A DNA stretch of 49,572 bases from NCBI GenBank assembly GCA_947465645.1, contig CANIBQ010000035.1, forward strand, positions 1 through 49,572. The letters run 5' to 3'. The number at the start of each line of letters is the position of its first letter. Within the stretch, counting starts at the first letter, position 1. Below, in pieces: positions 28,193 through 36,767 of this stretch. The DNA comes from Acidobacteriota bacterium (GTDB taxonomy: Bacteria > Acidobacteriota > Vicinamibacteria > Vicinamibacterales > UBA2999). Under the pieces are notes generated by a model. The model was not told the DNA's origin, did not search any database, and saw only the letters and a program-made list of their open reading frames with translations. Position numbers and translations under genes: made by a program.

Positions 28193-29097
28193 TGCTGCTG
28201 CGCCATCGGAAAGAGGACCTGTACGAAGCGGATGGCCGCGGGGCCAATCGTCACGACCCACACCGCCGGGAAGATGCAGAACACCAGCGGGAAGACCATC
28301 TTCACGCCCGTCTTGGCGGCGGCTTCCTCGGCGCGCTGCCGGCGTTTGGTGCGCAGCGTTTCGGAATGCACCCGCAGCGACTGCGCGACGCTGGTGCCGA
28401 ACTTGTCGGTCTGCACCAGCATGGCCACGAGCGATGACAGGTCATCGACGCCGGTACGCTCGGCCAGGTTGTGCAGCGCCTCTGAGCGCGCGTTCCCTGC
28501 CCTGAGCTCGAGATTGACGAGCCGCAGTTCGTCGGACAGGTCGGGGTGCGCAAACGCCAGCTCCTGACCCACGCGCTGGAGCGCCTGGTCGAGGCCGAGG
28601 CCCGCTTCGACGCTCACGACCAGGAGGTCGAGCGAGTCGGGCAGCGACAACCGGATGCGGTGCTGCCGGCGCTGCGCCAGTCGTCCAAGCACCATCGACG
28701 GCAGCAGCCAACCGCCGGCGGCCGCGCCGAGGGCGAGCACGACGTTCGGCCGGCCAAGGATCGGAAGCGACGCGACGGCGAAGAGCACCAGCGCCGACCC
28801 GAGGCGAAGGCCGGTAAACATCGTCATCGCGTCTTTCGAGCGATACCCGGCGAAGATCAGCTTCCGCTGCAGCTTCCCAATCTCCTTCAGGTTCTTCGGC
28901 GAGTAGCGCGCCAGCTTCTTGACCGAGTCCATGACGAACTGCGCGTACGGCGTGGACTCCGGCACCGGCGCATCTCCGCGGATCTCGCCGAGACGGCGGT
29001 CGATGGCGGTTGCCCGCGCCGGAGACAGCGCCATCGCCGCCGCGGCCACGAGCAGCGAGGCACACAGGAACGCGAGGAGCGGAAGCAGCAGTATCAC
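28189..29097 (-). CDS. tadC: Tad pilus inner-membrane platform protein TadC
   Basis: Protein of 302 residues with an N-terminal membrane helix, a pair of helices near residue 95-135, the cytoplasmic GspF/T2SSF domain (LPDSLDLLVVSVEAGLGLDQ, ARSEALHNLAERTGVDDLSS) and a final membrane helix (VFPLVFCIFPAVWVVTIGPA). It forms the assembly platform with TadB. The start is 1 base after the tadB stop and the stop overlaps the AAA+ ATPase as ATGA. Confidence 0.9.
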   Translation of the reverse strand: MILLLPLLAFLCASLLVAAAAMALSPARATAIDRRLGEIRGDAPVPESTPYAQFVMDSVKKLARYSPKNLKEIGKLQRKLIFAGYRSKDAMTMFTGLRLGSALVLFAVASLPILGRPNVVLALGAAAGGWLLPSMVLGRLAQRRQHRIRLSLPDSLDLLVVSVEAGLGLDQALQRVGQELAFAHPDLSDELRLVNLELRAGNARSEALHNLAERTGVDDLSSLVAMLVQTDKFGTSVAQSLRVHSETLRTKRRQRAEEAAAKTGVKMVFPLVFCIFPAVWVVTIGPAAIRFVQVLFPMAQQQ

Positions 29098-29098
29098 G

Positions 29099-30061
29099 CT
29101 ACACCTCGATCTTGATGACTTGACGAATCCACACGAAGCCGATGGTCTGCAGCACCATCGCGCCGAGGAGCATGATTTGCCCCATGCGCTCGGCGAACAG
29201 CAGCGTCATGTGCTCGGGACTGATGAAGGAGAGCGCCACCGCGAGCGCCGCCGGCAGCGCCAGCAGGACATACCCCGTGAAGCGCCCGTGCGCCGTGTGC
29301 ACCCGCACCTGCCGGCGGATCTTGAAGCGCTCGCGGACGACGTGCGCCAGGTTGTCGAGAATTTCGGCGAGGTTGCCGCCCGTCTCCCGCTGGATGGCGA
29401 CGGCCGTGACGAAGAAGCGCACGTCCATGATCGGAATGCGGTCGGCCATCTCGTTCATCGCGTCCCGAATCGGCAGGCCGTAGTTCTGGCGATCGAACGT
29501 CTTCTTGAACTCGGGACCGACCGGCGGCGGCAGGTCGTCAGCGACCATGCCAAGCGCCGTCTGAAACGCGTGACCGGCGCGGATCGCGCGCGACATCAGA
29601 TCGAGCCCTTCGGGAAACTGTTCCTCGAACTTCTTCAATCGGGACGACCGCGTGTACTTCAGCCACAGCACCGGCGAGACGAGACCGATCAGCCCGCCCA
29701 CAAATGGCGCTAACGGCGGCCCGACGATCAATGCGGCCAGCAGCGCCATGACGGCCGCCGCCGCGAGGCTGATCATCATGATGGCGCTCGGCGTCGTCTG
29801 CACGCCCGATTGCTCGATCAGCTTCGACAGCCGATCTCCCGCCCTCGTGCGTGCCGAGAGCCGGTCGAGCATCGGCACCGGCCCCTCCGCGTGGTTCATC
29901 ACGACGGTCGTGTCGGCAGCTTCGAAGACCGGTCCGCTGACGTCACGCAGCCGGCGCTCCATGCGGCGCCTCGCGATCGTCGGCGGCAGGTACACGACCG
30001 CGGCGTAGCCGCCAAGAACCAGGCTCGTCGCAAAGATGAATGCGAGGACGGCCAGCAGCAT
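29099..30061 (-). CDS. tadB: Tad pilus inner-membrane platform protein TadB
   Basis: Protein of about 320 residues. Starts at ATG 30061 (TGATG with the tadA stop; a GTG at 30064 is equivalent). An N-terminal helix, a helical pair around 95-135, the T2SSF domain ([40 protein letters not shown]) and two C-terminal helices follow the TadB pattern. It pairs with TadC in the platform and contacts the TadA ATPase. Confidence 0.92.
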   Translation of the reverse strand: MLLAVLAFIFATSLVLGGYAAVVYLPPTIARRRMERRLRDVSGPVFEAADTTVVMNHAEGPVPMLDRLSARTRAGDRLSKLIEQSGVQTTPSAIMMISLAAAAVMALLAALIVGPPLAPFVGGLIGLVSPVLWLKYTRSSRLKKFEEQFPEGLDLMSRAIRAGHAFQTALGMVADDLPPPVGPEFKKTFDRQNYGLPIRDAMNEMADRIPIMDVRFFVTAVAIQRETGGNLAEILDNLAHVVRERFKIRRQVRVHTAHGRFTGYVLLALPAALAVALSFISPEHMTLLFAERMGQIMLLGAMVLQTIGFVWIRQVIKIEV

Positions 30062-31383
30062 CACCGTATCTCCATGACGCCTTCGAACATCTCGGCTGGC
30101 AGGTTGATGCCCGATGCCCGCAGCCGCTCGCAGATCTTCGGGCGCACGCCGGTCGCCCTGAAGCGGCCCAGCACCCTGCCCTCCTGCGTGACGCCGGTCT
30201 TCTCGAAGAGGAAGATCTCCTGCATGGTGATGATCTCGCCTTCCATGCCGGTGATCTCGGAGATGCTGGTGATCTTGCGGGTGCCGTCGCTCATGCGGCT
30301 TTGCTGCACGACGATCTGGATGGCGGCGGCCACCTGCTGGCGCATGGCGCGCTCCGGCAGGTTCGTCGCGCCCATCGCGATCATTGTTTCGATGCGAGCC
30401 AGCGCGTCGCGTGCACTGTTGGCGTGCACCGTCGTCAGCGAACCGTCATGGCCGGTATTCATCGCCTGAAGCATGTCGAGCGCTTCCTCGCCGCGCACCT
30501 CGCCGACGACGATGCGGTCGGGACGCATGCGGAGGGCGTTGATGACGAGCTGTCGCTGGCGGACGGCGCCCTTCCCTTCCACGTTGGGCGGACGCGTCTC
30601 GAGTCTGGCGACGTGAACCTGGTGCAACTGAAGCTCCGCGGCATCTTCAATCGTCACGATGCGCTCGCGGTCGGAGATGAAGCTCGACAGCACGTTGAGC
30701 AGCGTGGTCTTGCCCGCGCCGGTGCCGCCGCTGATCAGGCAGTTGAGCCGCGCACGCACGCAGTGCGAGAGAAAGTCGAGCATCGGCTGCGTCAGCGCGC
30801 GAAGCGTCACGAGGTCTTCGGCCTTGAGCCGCTCGGTCGGAAAACGGCGGATCGACAGGAGCGGTCCGTCCACGGCGAGCGGCGGAATGATGGCGTTGAC
30901 GCGCGATCCGTCCGCGAGACGGGCGTCCACCATCGGCGAGCTGTCGTCGATCCGGCGTCCCACGTTGCTGACGATGCGATCGATGACGCGAAGCAGATGC
31001 CGATCGTCCTGGAACGTCGCCGCGACCCGCTCCAGCACGCCGGCGCGCTCGACAAAGACGTGCTTGCACGTGTTCACGAGAATGTCGCTGATGGTCGGGT
31101 CGCGCAGCAGCGGCTCGAGCGGCCCGAGACCGAACACGTCGTCGAGCACTTCCATGAAGAGCGTTTCGCGCTCGCTCAGGTTGAGCGGGGTGCTTTCCTC
31201 GGCGAGCAACTGACCCAGCAGCGAGCGAATCTCGGCCTCCGCTCGGCTTCGATCGCTGAGCGCCAGCGCCTCGAGGTTCAGCCGGTTCAGCAGCTTGCGG
31301 TGGACGTTGGCACGCAGGTCGAGATACTGCTGGCGCGGCGGCTGGGTCTGCGGATGCGGGAAGGCGTGAACGGTGGATGCCAT
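30061..31383 (-). CDS. tadA: Tad pilus assembly ATPase TadA/CpaF
   Basis: Protein of 440 residues, a GspE/VirB11-type hexameric ATPase. Walker [10 protein letters not shown] is at 219-227; the Asp box ([10 protein letters not shown]), Walker B ([20 protein letters not shown]) and His box ([19 protein letters not shown]) are intact. The N-terminal region ([20 protein letters not shown]) is typical of CpaF. It powers pilin insertion through TadB/C. Starts 6 bases after the cpaE stop. Confidence 0.95.
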   Translation of the reverse strand: MASTVHAFPHPQTQPPRQQYLDLRANVHRKLLNRLNLEALALSDRSRAEAEIRSLLGQLLAEESTPLNLSERETLFMEVLDDVFGLGPLEPLLRDPTISDILVNTCKHVFVERAGVLERVAATFQDDRHLLRVIDRIVSNVGRRIDDSSPMVDARLADGSRVNAIIPPLAVDGPLLSIRRFPTERLKAEDLVTLRALTQPMLDFLSHCVRARLNCLISGGTGAGKTTLLNVLSSFISDRERIVTIEDAAELQLHQVHVARLETRPPNVEGKGAVRQRQLVINALRMRPDRIVVGEVRGEEALDMLQAMNTGHDGSLTTVHANSARDALARIETMIAMGATNLPERAMRQQVAAAIQIVVQQSRMSDGTRKITSISEITGMEGEIITMQEIFLFEKTGVTQEGRVLGRFRATGVRPKICERLRASGINLPAEMFEGVMEIR

Positions 31384-31389
31384 GGCTGT

Positions 31390-32565
31390 TTACCAGATGG
31401 ACGCGAGCCGCTCGAGACCCAGCGTGCTCAGCCTGGACGCCCTGACAGGCGCCACCAGCTCCGACGACGGGTCGATGATGCGGCGGGTGAAGTGGTCGAA
31501 TTGTTCGGCAATCCCGCCGCTGCCCGTCAGCGCCACCGGCACGCCTGAGTTGAGCGCGGTCGACACCGTCTTGTAGTCGCTCATGAACGTGTGGTGAATC
31601 GGGTGACCGAGCGTGGATTCGATCTGCGCCGGCGGGATCGGGTACGGCTCGGCGGCCCTGTTGAGCAGCAGGCGCACGCGTTCGCGGCACGAGCCGAGCT
31701 GGCCGATACGGTCGAGCAGCCGCTGGGCGTTGCGCACCGACGGTACGTCCGGGTTGGCGACGAAGCAGATCGTGTCGGCGGTATACATGGAGGTCACCGA
31801 GCACGCGTTAATCGCGCTTCCGGCGTCCACGACGATGTATTCGTACTGTCTCGACAGCAGCCGGAACACTTCCTCGAGCGGCGCCGCGTCGGCGGGGCCT
31901 GGACGATCGAAGAGATCCGATCCTGACAGGACCTCGAGGCCGGACTTGTGCTTGATGACAAGCTCCTTGAGAAACTCGGCATCGAGCCGGTGGAGGTTGT
32001 CGAGCGCGTCGGTCAGCGTATAGCGGCTGCGGACCCCCAGGAACAGCGTGACCTCGCCGAGCCCTGGCTTCAGGTCGACGATGACTGTTGGCTTCCGGCT
32101 CAGTCTCGCGACGTCCACAGCGCAGTTCACCGCCAGCGTCGTGGTGCCTGCCCCGCCCTTCGCGCCGAAGAACACCAGCGTCGTCGATTGCGGCCGGGTC
32201 GATGACGACTGGCGCCGCGCGGCGGTGCGGCGGATCGCCTCCTGGAAGTCGGCCTCGGGCGCGGGCCACGTGAAAAACTCGTTTGCGCCCGCGCGCATGA
32301 AGCGGACGATCACATCCGCATCGACTTCAGATGCGAGGGCAAAGATGCCCGCCGCAGGAGCGCCCGCCCGGAGCTGCTCGATGGTCGCCATGACCGCCGC
32401 CGTGTTGCCTCGGACGTCAACGACGATGACGTCCGGCGCCGCGCCTTCGCGCGGCTTCCGGTCGTCCATCACGCTGATCGGCACCGCTCCCGAGCGGAGC
32501 TGATGTCCCACCTGTTTCCTGAATCCCTCGTCGTCGCTGACGATGAGCCCCGCGAGTTGCGCCAT
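31390..32565 (-). CDS. cpaE: Tad pilus localisation/assembly protein CpaE (TadZ)
   Basis: Protein of 391 residues. The N-terminal 120 residues form a receiver-like domain (PDVIVVDVRGNTAAVMATIE) and the rest is a ParA/MinD-type ATPase with deviant Walker A KGGAGTTT at 136-143. CpaE/TadZ proteins place the pilus machine at the cell pole. The upstream 77 bases before the start consist of repeat sequence (32571-32640), so it may be expressed through from the secretin gene or have reduced coupling. Confidence 0.9.
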   Translation of the reverse strand: MAQLAGLIVSDDEGFRKQVGHQLRSGAVPISVMDDRKPREGAAPDVIVVDVRGNTAAVMATIEQLRAGAPAAGIFALASEVDADVIVRFMRAGANEFFTWPAPEADFQEAIRRTAARRQSSSTRPQSTTLVFFGAKGGAGTTTLAVNCAVDVARLSRKPTVIVDLKPGLGEVTLFLGVRSRYTLTDALDNLHRLDAEFLKELVIKHKSGLEVLSGSDLFDRPGPADAAPLEEVFRLLSRQYEYIVVDAGSAINACSVTSMYTADTICFVANPDVPSVRNAQRLLDRIGQLGSCRERVRLLLNRAAEPYPIPPAQIESTLGHPIHHTFMSDYKTVSTALNSGVPVALTGSGGIAEQFDHFTRRIIDPSSELVAPVRASRLSTLGLERLASIW

Positions 32566-32570
32566 GGGTT

Positions 32571-32640
32571 CCTGCCTACCGCCTACTGCCTACTGCCTAC
32601 CGACAACTGACAACTGACCGACAACTGACAACCGACAACC
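32571..32640. repeat. Heptamer/octamer repeat tract (family D-related) between secretin and cpaE genes
   Basis: Three CCTACTG-type units are followed by several GACAACTG-type units, with no core. It fills nearly the whole gap between the secretin stop (32643) and the cpaE start (32565). Confidence 0.7.
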
Positions 32641-32642
32641 GC

Positions 32643-34094
32643 TTACTTCCCACCAAACGCCGGCGGCGGCGCATCCATCGACTGCGCCTCTGGCAGCGCG
32701 GGGAGATACGGCTCCGCCTGCCGCGGCAATGTCGGGCTGACGCCAAGCGAATTGCTTCGAAGAATATGCGGCGTGATCATCACCACGAGCTCCGTGCGGT
32801 TCTTCTGCGCCGCCTTGCTGCGGAACAACTGGCCGAGAATCGGGATGTCGCCGATGCCCGGTATCTTCTGCAACGTGGAGTTCATCGTGTTGTTCAGCAG
32901 GCCGGCGATCGCGAACGTCTGGCCGTCCATCAGCTCGAGCTCGGTTTCGGTGCGGCGCGTCGAGAGCGCGGGGATGCGGAAGCCGTTGAGCACGACCGCG
33001 TTGCCGAAATCGAGCGTGCTGACTTCGGGCCGGACCTTGAGCTGGACGCGGTCGCCGTTGACGATCGGCGTGAAGTTCAGCCGGATGCCGAATTCCTTGA
33101 ACTGCACGGTGATCGCCATGGCTGATCCCGAGCCCTGCGCGATGGGCACCGGAAACTCGCCGCCCGCCAGGAAGCTGGCTTCCTTGCCGCTCTGTGCGAC
33201 GAGATTCGGCTCGGCAAGGCTCTGGAAGAGCCCCTTCGACTGCAGCGCGCGAATCATCAACCCGAGGTCGTACTTCTGGTTCAGCAGGAAGACATTCAGG
33301 AAGTCGCTGAAATCCAGCTTGCCCTTCGCGCTGTCCACCGGGCTGCCGAACCCGGACCCGCTCTTCGACCACTCGAGGTCGCTGTAGCCAGGCCCGCCGA
33401 ACTGCTGCGTCGTGACCCGGCCGATCGTGTTGTTGATGCCGGTCGGGCTGGTGAACAGCGCCGATCCGAATTCGGTCAGCGCCGCCCGGCTGACTTCGGC
33501 GAAGCGGACCTTCAGCAGCACCTGGTCGGTGCGGGTGTTCGGGTCGACCTGCAGCAGCGTCACGACTTCGTCTTTCTTGTCGACGTATCCCGTGGCCAGG
33601 TTGACCGCCTTCTCCATGACGTCCTTGTTGGAGACCGTCCCGGAGAGCACGACGAACCGGCCGTTGCCGCGAACGTCGATTGGCTCGCCCGGAAAGAGCT
33701 GTTGCACCTGGGCCCTGAGCTTGACGAGATCCCGCTGTACGGCGACCTCGTAGCGATGGATCGCGCCGGCGCTGTTCCACACGAACATCGAGATGCTGCC
33801 GGGCACCTTGCCGTGGACGAGCAGCTCGCTGGGCGATGTCACCAGCGCGTCGGCGACGTCCGCGCTGGTCAGCGACACGCGCGTAATGGGCGAGCCGACA
33901 TTGACCACCGTCGAGCGGCCGACGAGCAGCGTCAGAGGCGTGGCGTCGACCTCGGTTTCGGTGATGGCCGCCACCGGCGGGCTATAGCTCACGACCGCCT
34001 TGGCGGGGGTGGGCACCGGATCGGCCACCTGCGCGTGCAGGGCTGCGCTGCCGAACACCGCGGCGATAAGAATCAAGGCTCGGGTCCTGGTCAT
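32643..34094 (-). CDS. cpaC: Tad pilus secretin CpaC/RcpA
   Basis: Protein of 483 residues from ATG 34094 (GTG at 34097 also possible) with signal peptide (TRALILIAAVFGSAALHAQV). The N-terminal pilus-associated domain (LLVGRSTVVNVGSPITRVSL), a BON-like segment (VNLATGYVDKKDEVVTLLQV) and the C-terminal secretin domain (SGKEASFLAGGEFPVP, VPP-like tract, then LKVRPEVSTLDFGNAV and LMDGQTFAIAGLLNNTMNST) are in the usual order. It forms the outer-membrane pore for the pilus. Followed by a repeat tract before cpaE. Confidence 0.92.
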   Translation of the reverse strand: MTRTRALILIAAVFGSAALHAQVADPVPTPAKAVVSYSPPVAAITETEVDATPLTLLVGRSTVVNVGSPITRVSLTSADVADALVTSPSELLVHGKVPGSISMFVWNSAGAIHRYEVAVQRDLVKLRAQVQQLFPGEPIDVRGNGRFVVLSGTVSNKDVMEKAVNLATGYVDKKDEVVTLLQVDPNTRTDQVLLKVRFAEVSRAALTEFGSALFTSPTGINNTIGRVTTQQFGGPGYSDLEWSKSGSGFGSPVDSAKGKLDFSDFLNVFLLNQKYDLGLMIRALQSKGLFQSLAEPNLVAQSGKEASFLAGGEFPVPIAQGSGSAMAITVQFKEFGIRLNFTPIVNGDRVQLKVRPEVSTLDFGNAVVLNGFRIPALSTRRTETELELMDGQTFAIAGLLNNTMNSTLQKIPGIGDIPILGQLFRSKAAQKNRTELVVMITPHILRSNSLGVSPTLPRQAEPYLPALPEAQSMDAPPPAFGGK

Positions 34095-34096
34095 CA

Positions 34097-34945
34097 CTAC
34101 TGCCTCACAACTTCCTGCGCGCGTTTATCGCCACGAATCATTTCAACGGTGGGTGTCGGGAGAGGCGCCGGCACGGTCGCGGCTGCCACCTTGACGGCGG
34201 CGCGCGGACGCGGTGCGGCCACCGGCCGCGCGGCCGAGTAGCCAAGCAGCGCCGCCGGCCGGACACCCGCGGTCGGCGGAGCGGTCGTGTCGGTCGGATT
34301 GCGCAGAGCGAGCTGAATCTTGCCTTCGGTACTGGCCAGCGTCAGCCGCTCCGATTCGCTCGGATCGACGAGCAGCGTGACGACGCTGACCGCCATCGGC
34401 TTGCCCTTCTCGGTGTCCTGTTCGATCTTGGTGCCCGACGCGAGCACGAGCACGTTGGTCAGAATCACCTTCGAGGTCACGTCGGTCTGCTGCTGCGTCG
34501 GGTTGACGGTGGCGATGACGTCCACGCGGGTGCCGGGCAGCACGTAGCCCGCCACGCCGACGACGTCGTTGACGCGCACCGACAGCGCGCGCATCCCCGC
34601 CGGGATGATCGGCGGCAGCCCGACGCCCATTTCCTTCGACGCCAGCTTGGTCGAGAGGATCGGCTCGTTCTGCACCATCGGTGCAATCACGCCGCGGCCC
34701 ATGACCTCGTCGGCGCTGTTGAAGGCGGTTTCCGGAACCGAGCCCGCCGGCCACTCGACGATGCGGACGTCCTCGGGCTTCAGCTCCGCGCCGAGCTGGA
34801 GGTCGGTCGCGGCGACGATGACGGCACGGGTCGGCATCGCCGTCGGCGCGGGCGCCTGCTGGACGTAGCGGTAGGTGCCGAACGCGAAGGCGCCACCGCA
34901 GGTGAGCGCGAGCACGAGCACGACGAAGATGCGAGTGCGGGCCAT
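34097..34945 (-). CDS. cpaB: Tad pilus assembly protein CpaB/RcpC
   Basis: Protein of 282 residues with an N-terminal membrane anchor (IFVVLVLALTCGGAFAFGTY) and the SAF-like domain of CpaB (TRAVIVAATDLQLGAELKPE, VRVNDVVGVAGYVLPGTRVD). CpaB is periplasmic and works with the secretin. The Pro/Ala-rich C-terminus (PAALLGYSAARPVAAPRPRA) is variable in the family. Eight bases separate it from cpaA upstream and its TAG adjoins the secretin start. Confidence 0.92.
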   Translation of the reverse strand: MARTRIFVVLVLALTCGGAFAFGTYRYVQQAPAPTAMPTRAVIVAATDLQLGAELKPEDVRIVEWPAGSVPETAFNSADEVMGRGVIAPMVQNEPILSTKLASKEMGVGLPPIIPAGMRALSVRVNDVVGVAGYVLPGTRVDVIATVNPTQQQTDVTSKVILTNVLVLASGTKIEQDTEKGKPMAVSVVTLLVDPSESERLTLASTEGKIQLALRNPTDTTAPPTAGVRPAALLGYSAARPVAAPRPRAAVKVAAATVPAPLPTPTVEMIRGDKRAQEVVRQ

Positions 34946-34953
34946 GTCAGTCC

Positions 34954-35475
34954 TCAGTCAATGAAAAGCGCAGCCGCCATGACGCCGATGGCAATCGCGG
35001 GGGCATAGGCGAAGCGGTTGTTCGCGGTCGGGTGTTCGATCTCAGTGGCGCTGGCCTGCCGGGTGGCCAGCCGCGTGGTCGCGTTGAGCGTCCGCTTCAG
35101 GCGGCCCCGCCGCACCGCGACGATGATGGCGATGACGCCGCCGGCAATCGCCGTGGCGGCAAACGCCTTGACGGTCAGCCCAGGGCCGAGCAGCGTTCCC
35201 GCGGCCGCCAGGAGCTTGACGTCGCCTGCGCCCGTTGCGCCGAGCACGTGGCCGGGCAGCATCAACGCTGCCCCGAGCACGCACCCCGCAATCGAGGCCC
35301 CCAGGCCGACCCGTCCGAAGCCCGCCGCCGCCAGCGCGATACCCGCTGCGGCGATGGACATCGTCAGCGCGTTCGGCACGCGCCTGGTCTTCAGGTCGAT
35401 GACCGCGGCGGCGCCGGTGCCGGCGGCCACGATCACGAGCACGATGGTGTCAGATGTGAAAGGCAGCAATGACAT
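34954..35475 (-). CDS. cpaA: Prepilin peptidase CpaA/TadV
   Basis: Protein of 173 residues with about five membrane helices. The two catalytic Asp of the A24 peptidase family are visible in AVIDLKTRRVPN and GATGAGDVKLLAAAG (GxGD). It cleaves and may methylate the Flp and TadE/F prepilins encoded here. Its start at 35475 lies 26 bases inside the 3' end of the second flp gene. Confidence 0.9.
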   Translation of the reverse strand: MSLLPFTSDTIVLVIVAAGTGAAAVIDLKTRRVPNALTMSIAAAGIALAAAGFGRVGLGASIAGCVLGAALMLPGHVLGATGAGDVKLLAAAGTLLGPGLTVKAFAATAIAGGVIAIIVAVRRGRLKRTLNATTRLATRQASATEIEHPTANNRFAYAPAIAIGVMAAALFID

Positions 35476-35632
35476 CCCACAGGACAGTTTTCACGGTGTC
35501 GCCAAGGGTCTTCACGCTCACCATCGCCATGATCACGACGAGCGACATGAGCAGCCCGTATTCGAGAAGGTCCTGACCGCGGTCGTTCAGGACCCTCCCT
35601 CGCAGCGCGCGTACCACCGATCGCCAGGTCAT
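35450..35632 (-). CDS. flp: Flp-type pilin (second copy)
   Basis: Protein of 60 residues. The class IVb prepilin motif is RGQDLLEYGLLMSLVVIMAM: cleavage after Gly, Glu at +5 and Tyr after it, then the hydrophobic stem. The leader (MTWRSVVRALRGRVLNDR) is longer and more basic than in the first copy. Shares only the motif with copy one, so it could be a minor pilin. Overlaps cpaA by 26 bases. Confidence 0.87.
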   Translation of the reverse strand: MTWRSVVRALRGRVLNDRGQDLLEYGLLMSLVVIMAMVSVKTLGDTVKTVLWDVIAAFHI

Positions 35633-35730
35633 GGCTTGTTGTTCCCATTGGAGAGACGCGAGCCGGGCCCGCCTTCGCCGAACCGGCTTCGGCGCGGCAA
35701 GCGGAACCCGGCCTGGATCTCCGCCGACAA

Positions 35731-35922
35731 CTACGCTCCGGCGCCGATCGCCGTGCTGAGTGCGTTGCCGATGTTCGTGAAGATCGTCTTCACGTGTCCG
35801 CCCGTGGTGGTGACGACGCCCACCGCGACGAGCGCGATCAACGCGACGAGCAGCGCGTACTCGAGCAGGTCCTGACCTTCGGTGTCGCGAACGAACGAGC
35901 GCATGCGGGTAATGAGCTTCAT
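35731..35922 (-). CDS. flp: Flp-type major pilin
   Basis: Protein of 63 residues from ATG 35922, selected by a perfect GGAGGA site upstream; an in-frame start at 36000 is not needed. The prepilin motif is EGQDLLEYALLVALIALVAV, cleaved after Gly, with Glu and Tyr at +5 and +6, and the mature pilin is about 46 residues. As first gene after a sigma-54-like promoter with the strongest ribosome site in the locus, it is the likely major pilin. Confidence 0.92.
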   Translation of the reverse strand: MKLITRMRSFVRDTEGQDLLEYALLVALIALVAVGVVTTTGGHVKTIFTNIGNALSTAIGAGA

Positions 35923-35926
35923 GACA

Positions 35927-35934
35927 TTTCCTCC
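35927..35934 (-). promoter_or_regulatory. Strong ribosome binding site of the major flp gene
   Basis: GGAGGAAA reads on the minus strand at 35934-35927, ending about four bases before the ATG at 35922. This is the best Shine-Dalgarno match seen in the locus and sets the start of the pilin gene. Confidence 0.85.
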
Positions 35935-36037
35935 GTGCGCGCCTCCCCAGGTGAGGGGTTCGAAGACGCGCGAATCATCGTGTGTGCGAATTGCGATCAC
36001 GCGACTTGCGATGACCGCGTAGGCACACCCTGAAGGG

Positions 36038-36052
36038 GCAACGGATGTGCCA
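36038..36052 (-). promoter_or_regulatory. Sigma-54 (-24/-12) type promoter of the pilin operon
   Basis: On the minus strand TGGCACATCCGTTGC matches the -24/-12 consensus (TGGCAC-N5-TTGC) with exactly ten bases between GG and GC. Transcription would start near 36026, giving a leader of about 105 bases before flp. A dyad, GTGCGAGG (36139-36146) with CCTCGCGCAC (36163-36172), lies about 90-130 bases upstream, where an enhancer-binding activator could sit. Confidence 0.65.
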
Positions 36053-36403
36053 CGCGGAGGCGATCGATCGCCGAGTGGCAGCCAAGCCGTTGTGTTTGGA
36101 TGCGTTTAGCGTTCGAGCGGCGCGGTGCGATCGGCCGGGTGCGAGGAGCGCGAGAACGCACACCTCGCGCACATTCGTAACCGGTCCCGCAGTTTTGGTG
36201 CACACGCCGCGTGTCGCGAGGTGGGACGCGAGCGCCGCCGCCGCATCGCGTGTTTTCCGAGCACTTTCGTAAGTTCAATGCGGCATTTCGTCAGGCCGCC
36301 TCCCCGCGCCGCGTGCAGCCGGCCTCCCCATCCGTGCGAATTGTTCGGGATCATCGGGCGTTTCTGGCACACCAGTCCGGCGCCTTGCACGGAACGACTT
36401 TGG

Positions 36404-36490
36404 CAGTCGCCAGTTGTCGGTTGCCAGTTATCGGAAGACAACAAGCCAGATCGAGGTCCTCTGACAACCGACAACTGACAACTGACAACT
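36404..36490. repeat. Palindromic interspersed repeat (family D), copy 2
   Basis: CAGTTGTC-type and GACAACTG-type arms flank the core GGAAGACAACAAGCCAGATC plus GAGGTCCTCT, the same orientation as copy 1 with few changes. It lies just before the ribosome site of the plus-strand Tad genes. Confidence 0.85.
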
Positions 36491-36499
36491 AGGACAGTG

Positions 36500-36766
36500 A
36501 TGCTGAAACGAGGACTCGGGGACGCGCTGATGTCGGGGGGAGCGCTCGTGATGCTTGCGATCGCGCTGGTCTCATTCGACCAGCGGGTTCGGGGTCTCAC
36601 CTGGCGCTTTGTCAGCCGCACATCGGTCGCTGATGCGCGGGTGGACATCGGCGACGTCGGAGCCGCCATTTTCACGGCGTTGCGCGACCAGACCATGGCC
36701 CACGCGCCGCTGACGATCTTCGTCGTCGCGGGAGCCATCCTCTTTCTCTTCATGATCAAAACCTAG
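36500..36766 (+). CDS. Small membrane protein of the Tad locus
   Basis: Protein of 88 residues from ATG 36500 (AGGA eight bases upstream). Two membrane helices are likely: GGALVMLAIALVSF near the start and FVVAGAILFLFMI at the end; the loop between them is charged. No known family recognised. Its stop is one base before the start of the next gene, so the two are coupled, and its place suggests a role with the pseudopilins that follow. Confidence 0.65.
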   Translation: MLKRGLGDALMSGGALVMLAIALVSFDQRVRGLTWRFVSRTSVADARVDIGDVGAAIFTALRDQTMAHAPLTIFVVAGAILFLFMIKT

Positions 36767-36767
36767 G

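Larger units (their letters stand above)
35923..36499. other. Divergent intergenic region between the two halves of the Tad locus
   Basis: No gene is supported here. It holds the ribosome site and sigma-54-like promoter of the pilin operon, the GTGCGAGG/CCTCGCGCAC dyad, several other CTCGCG-rich segments and, next to the plus-strand gene, family D repeat copy 2 (36404-36490). Promoter of the plus-strand genes is not evident. Confidence 0.7.

Noticed and set aside
32571..32640. Possible CRISPR-like array
   Set aside because: Units are 7-8 bases with no spacers; it is a short tandem tract of the family D type.
36100..36760. Minus-strand frame of 217 residues across the Tad intergenic region
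   Set aside because: It runs through the family D repeat and the sigma-54-like promoter region and has no domain or ribosome site.
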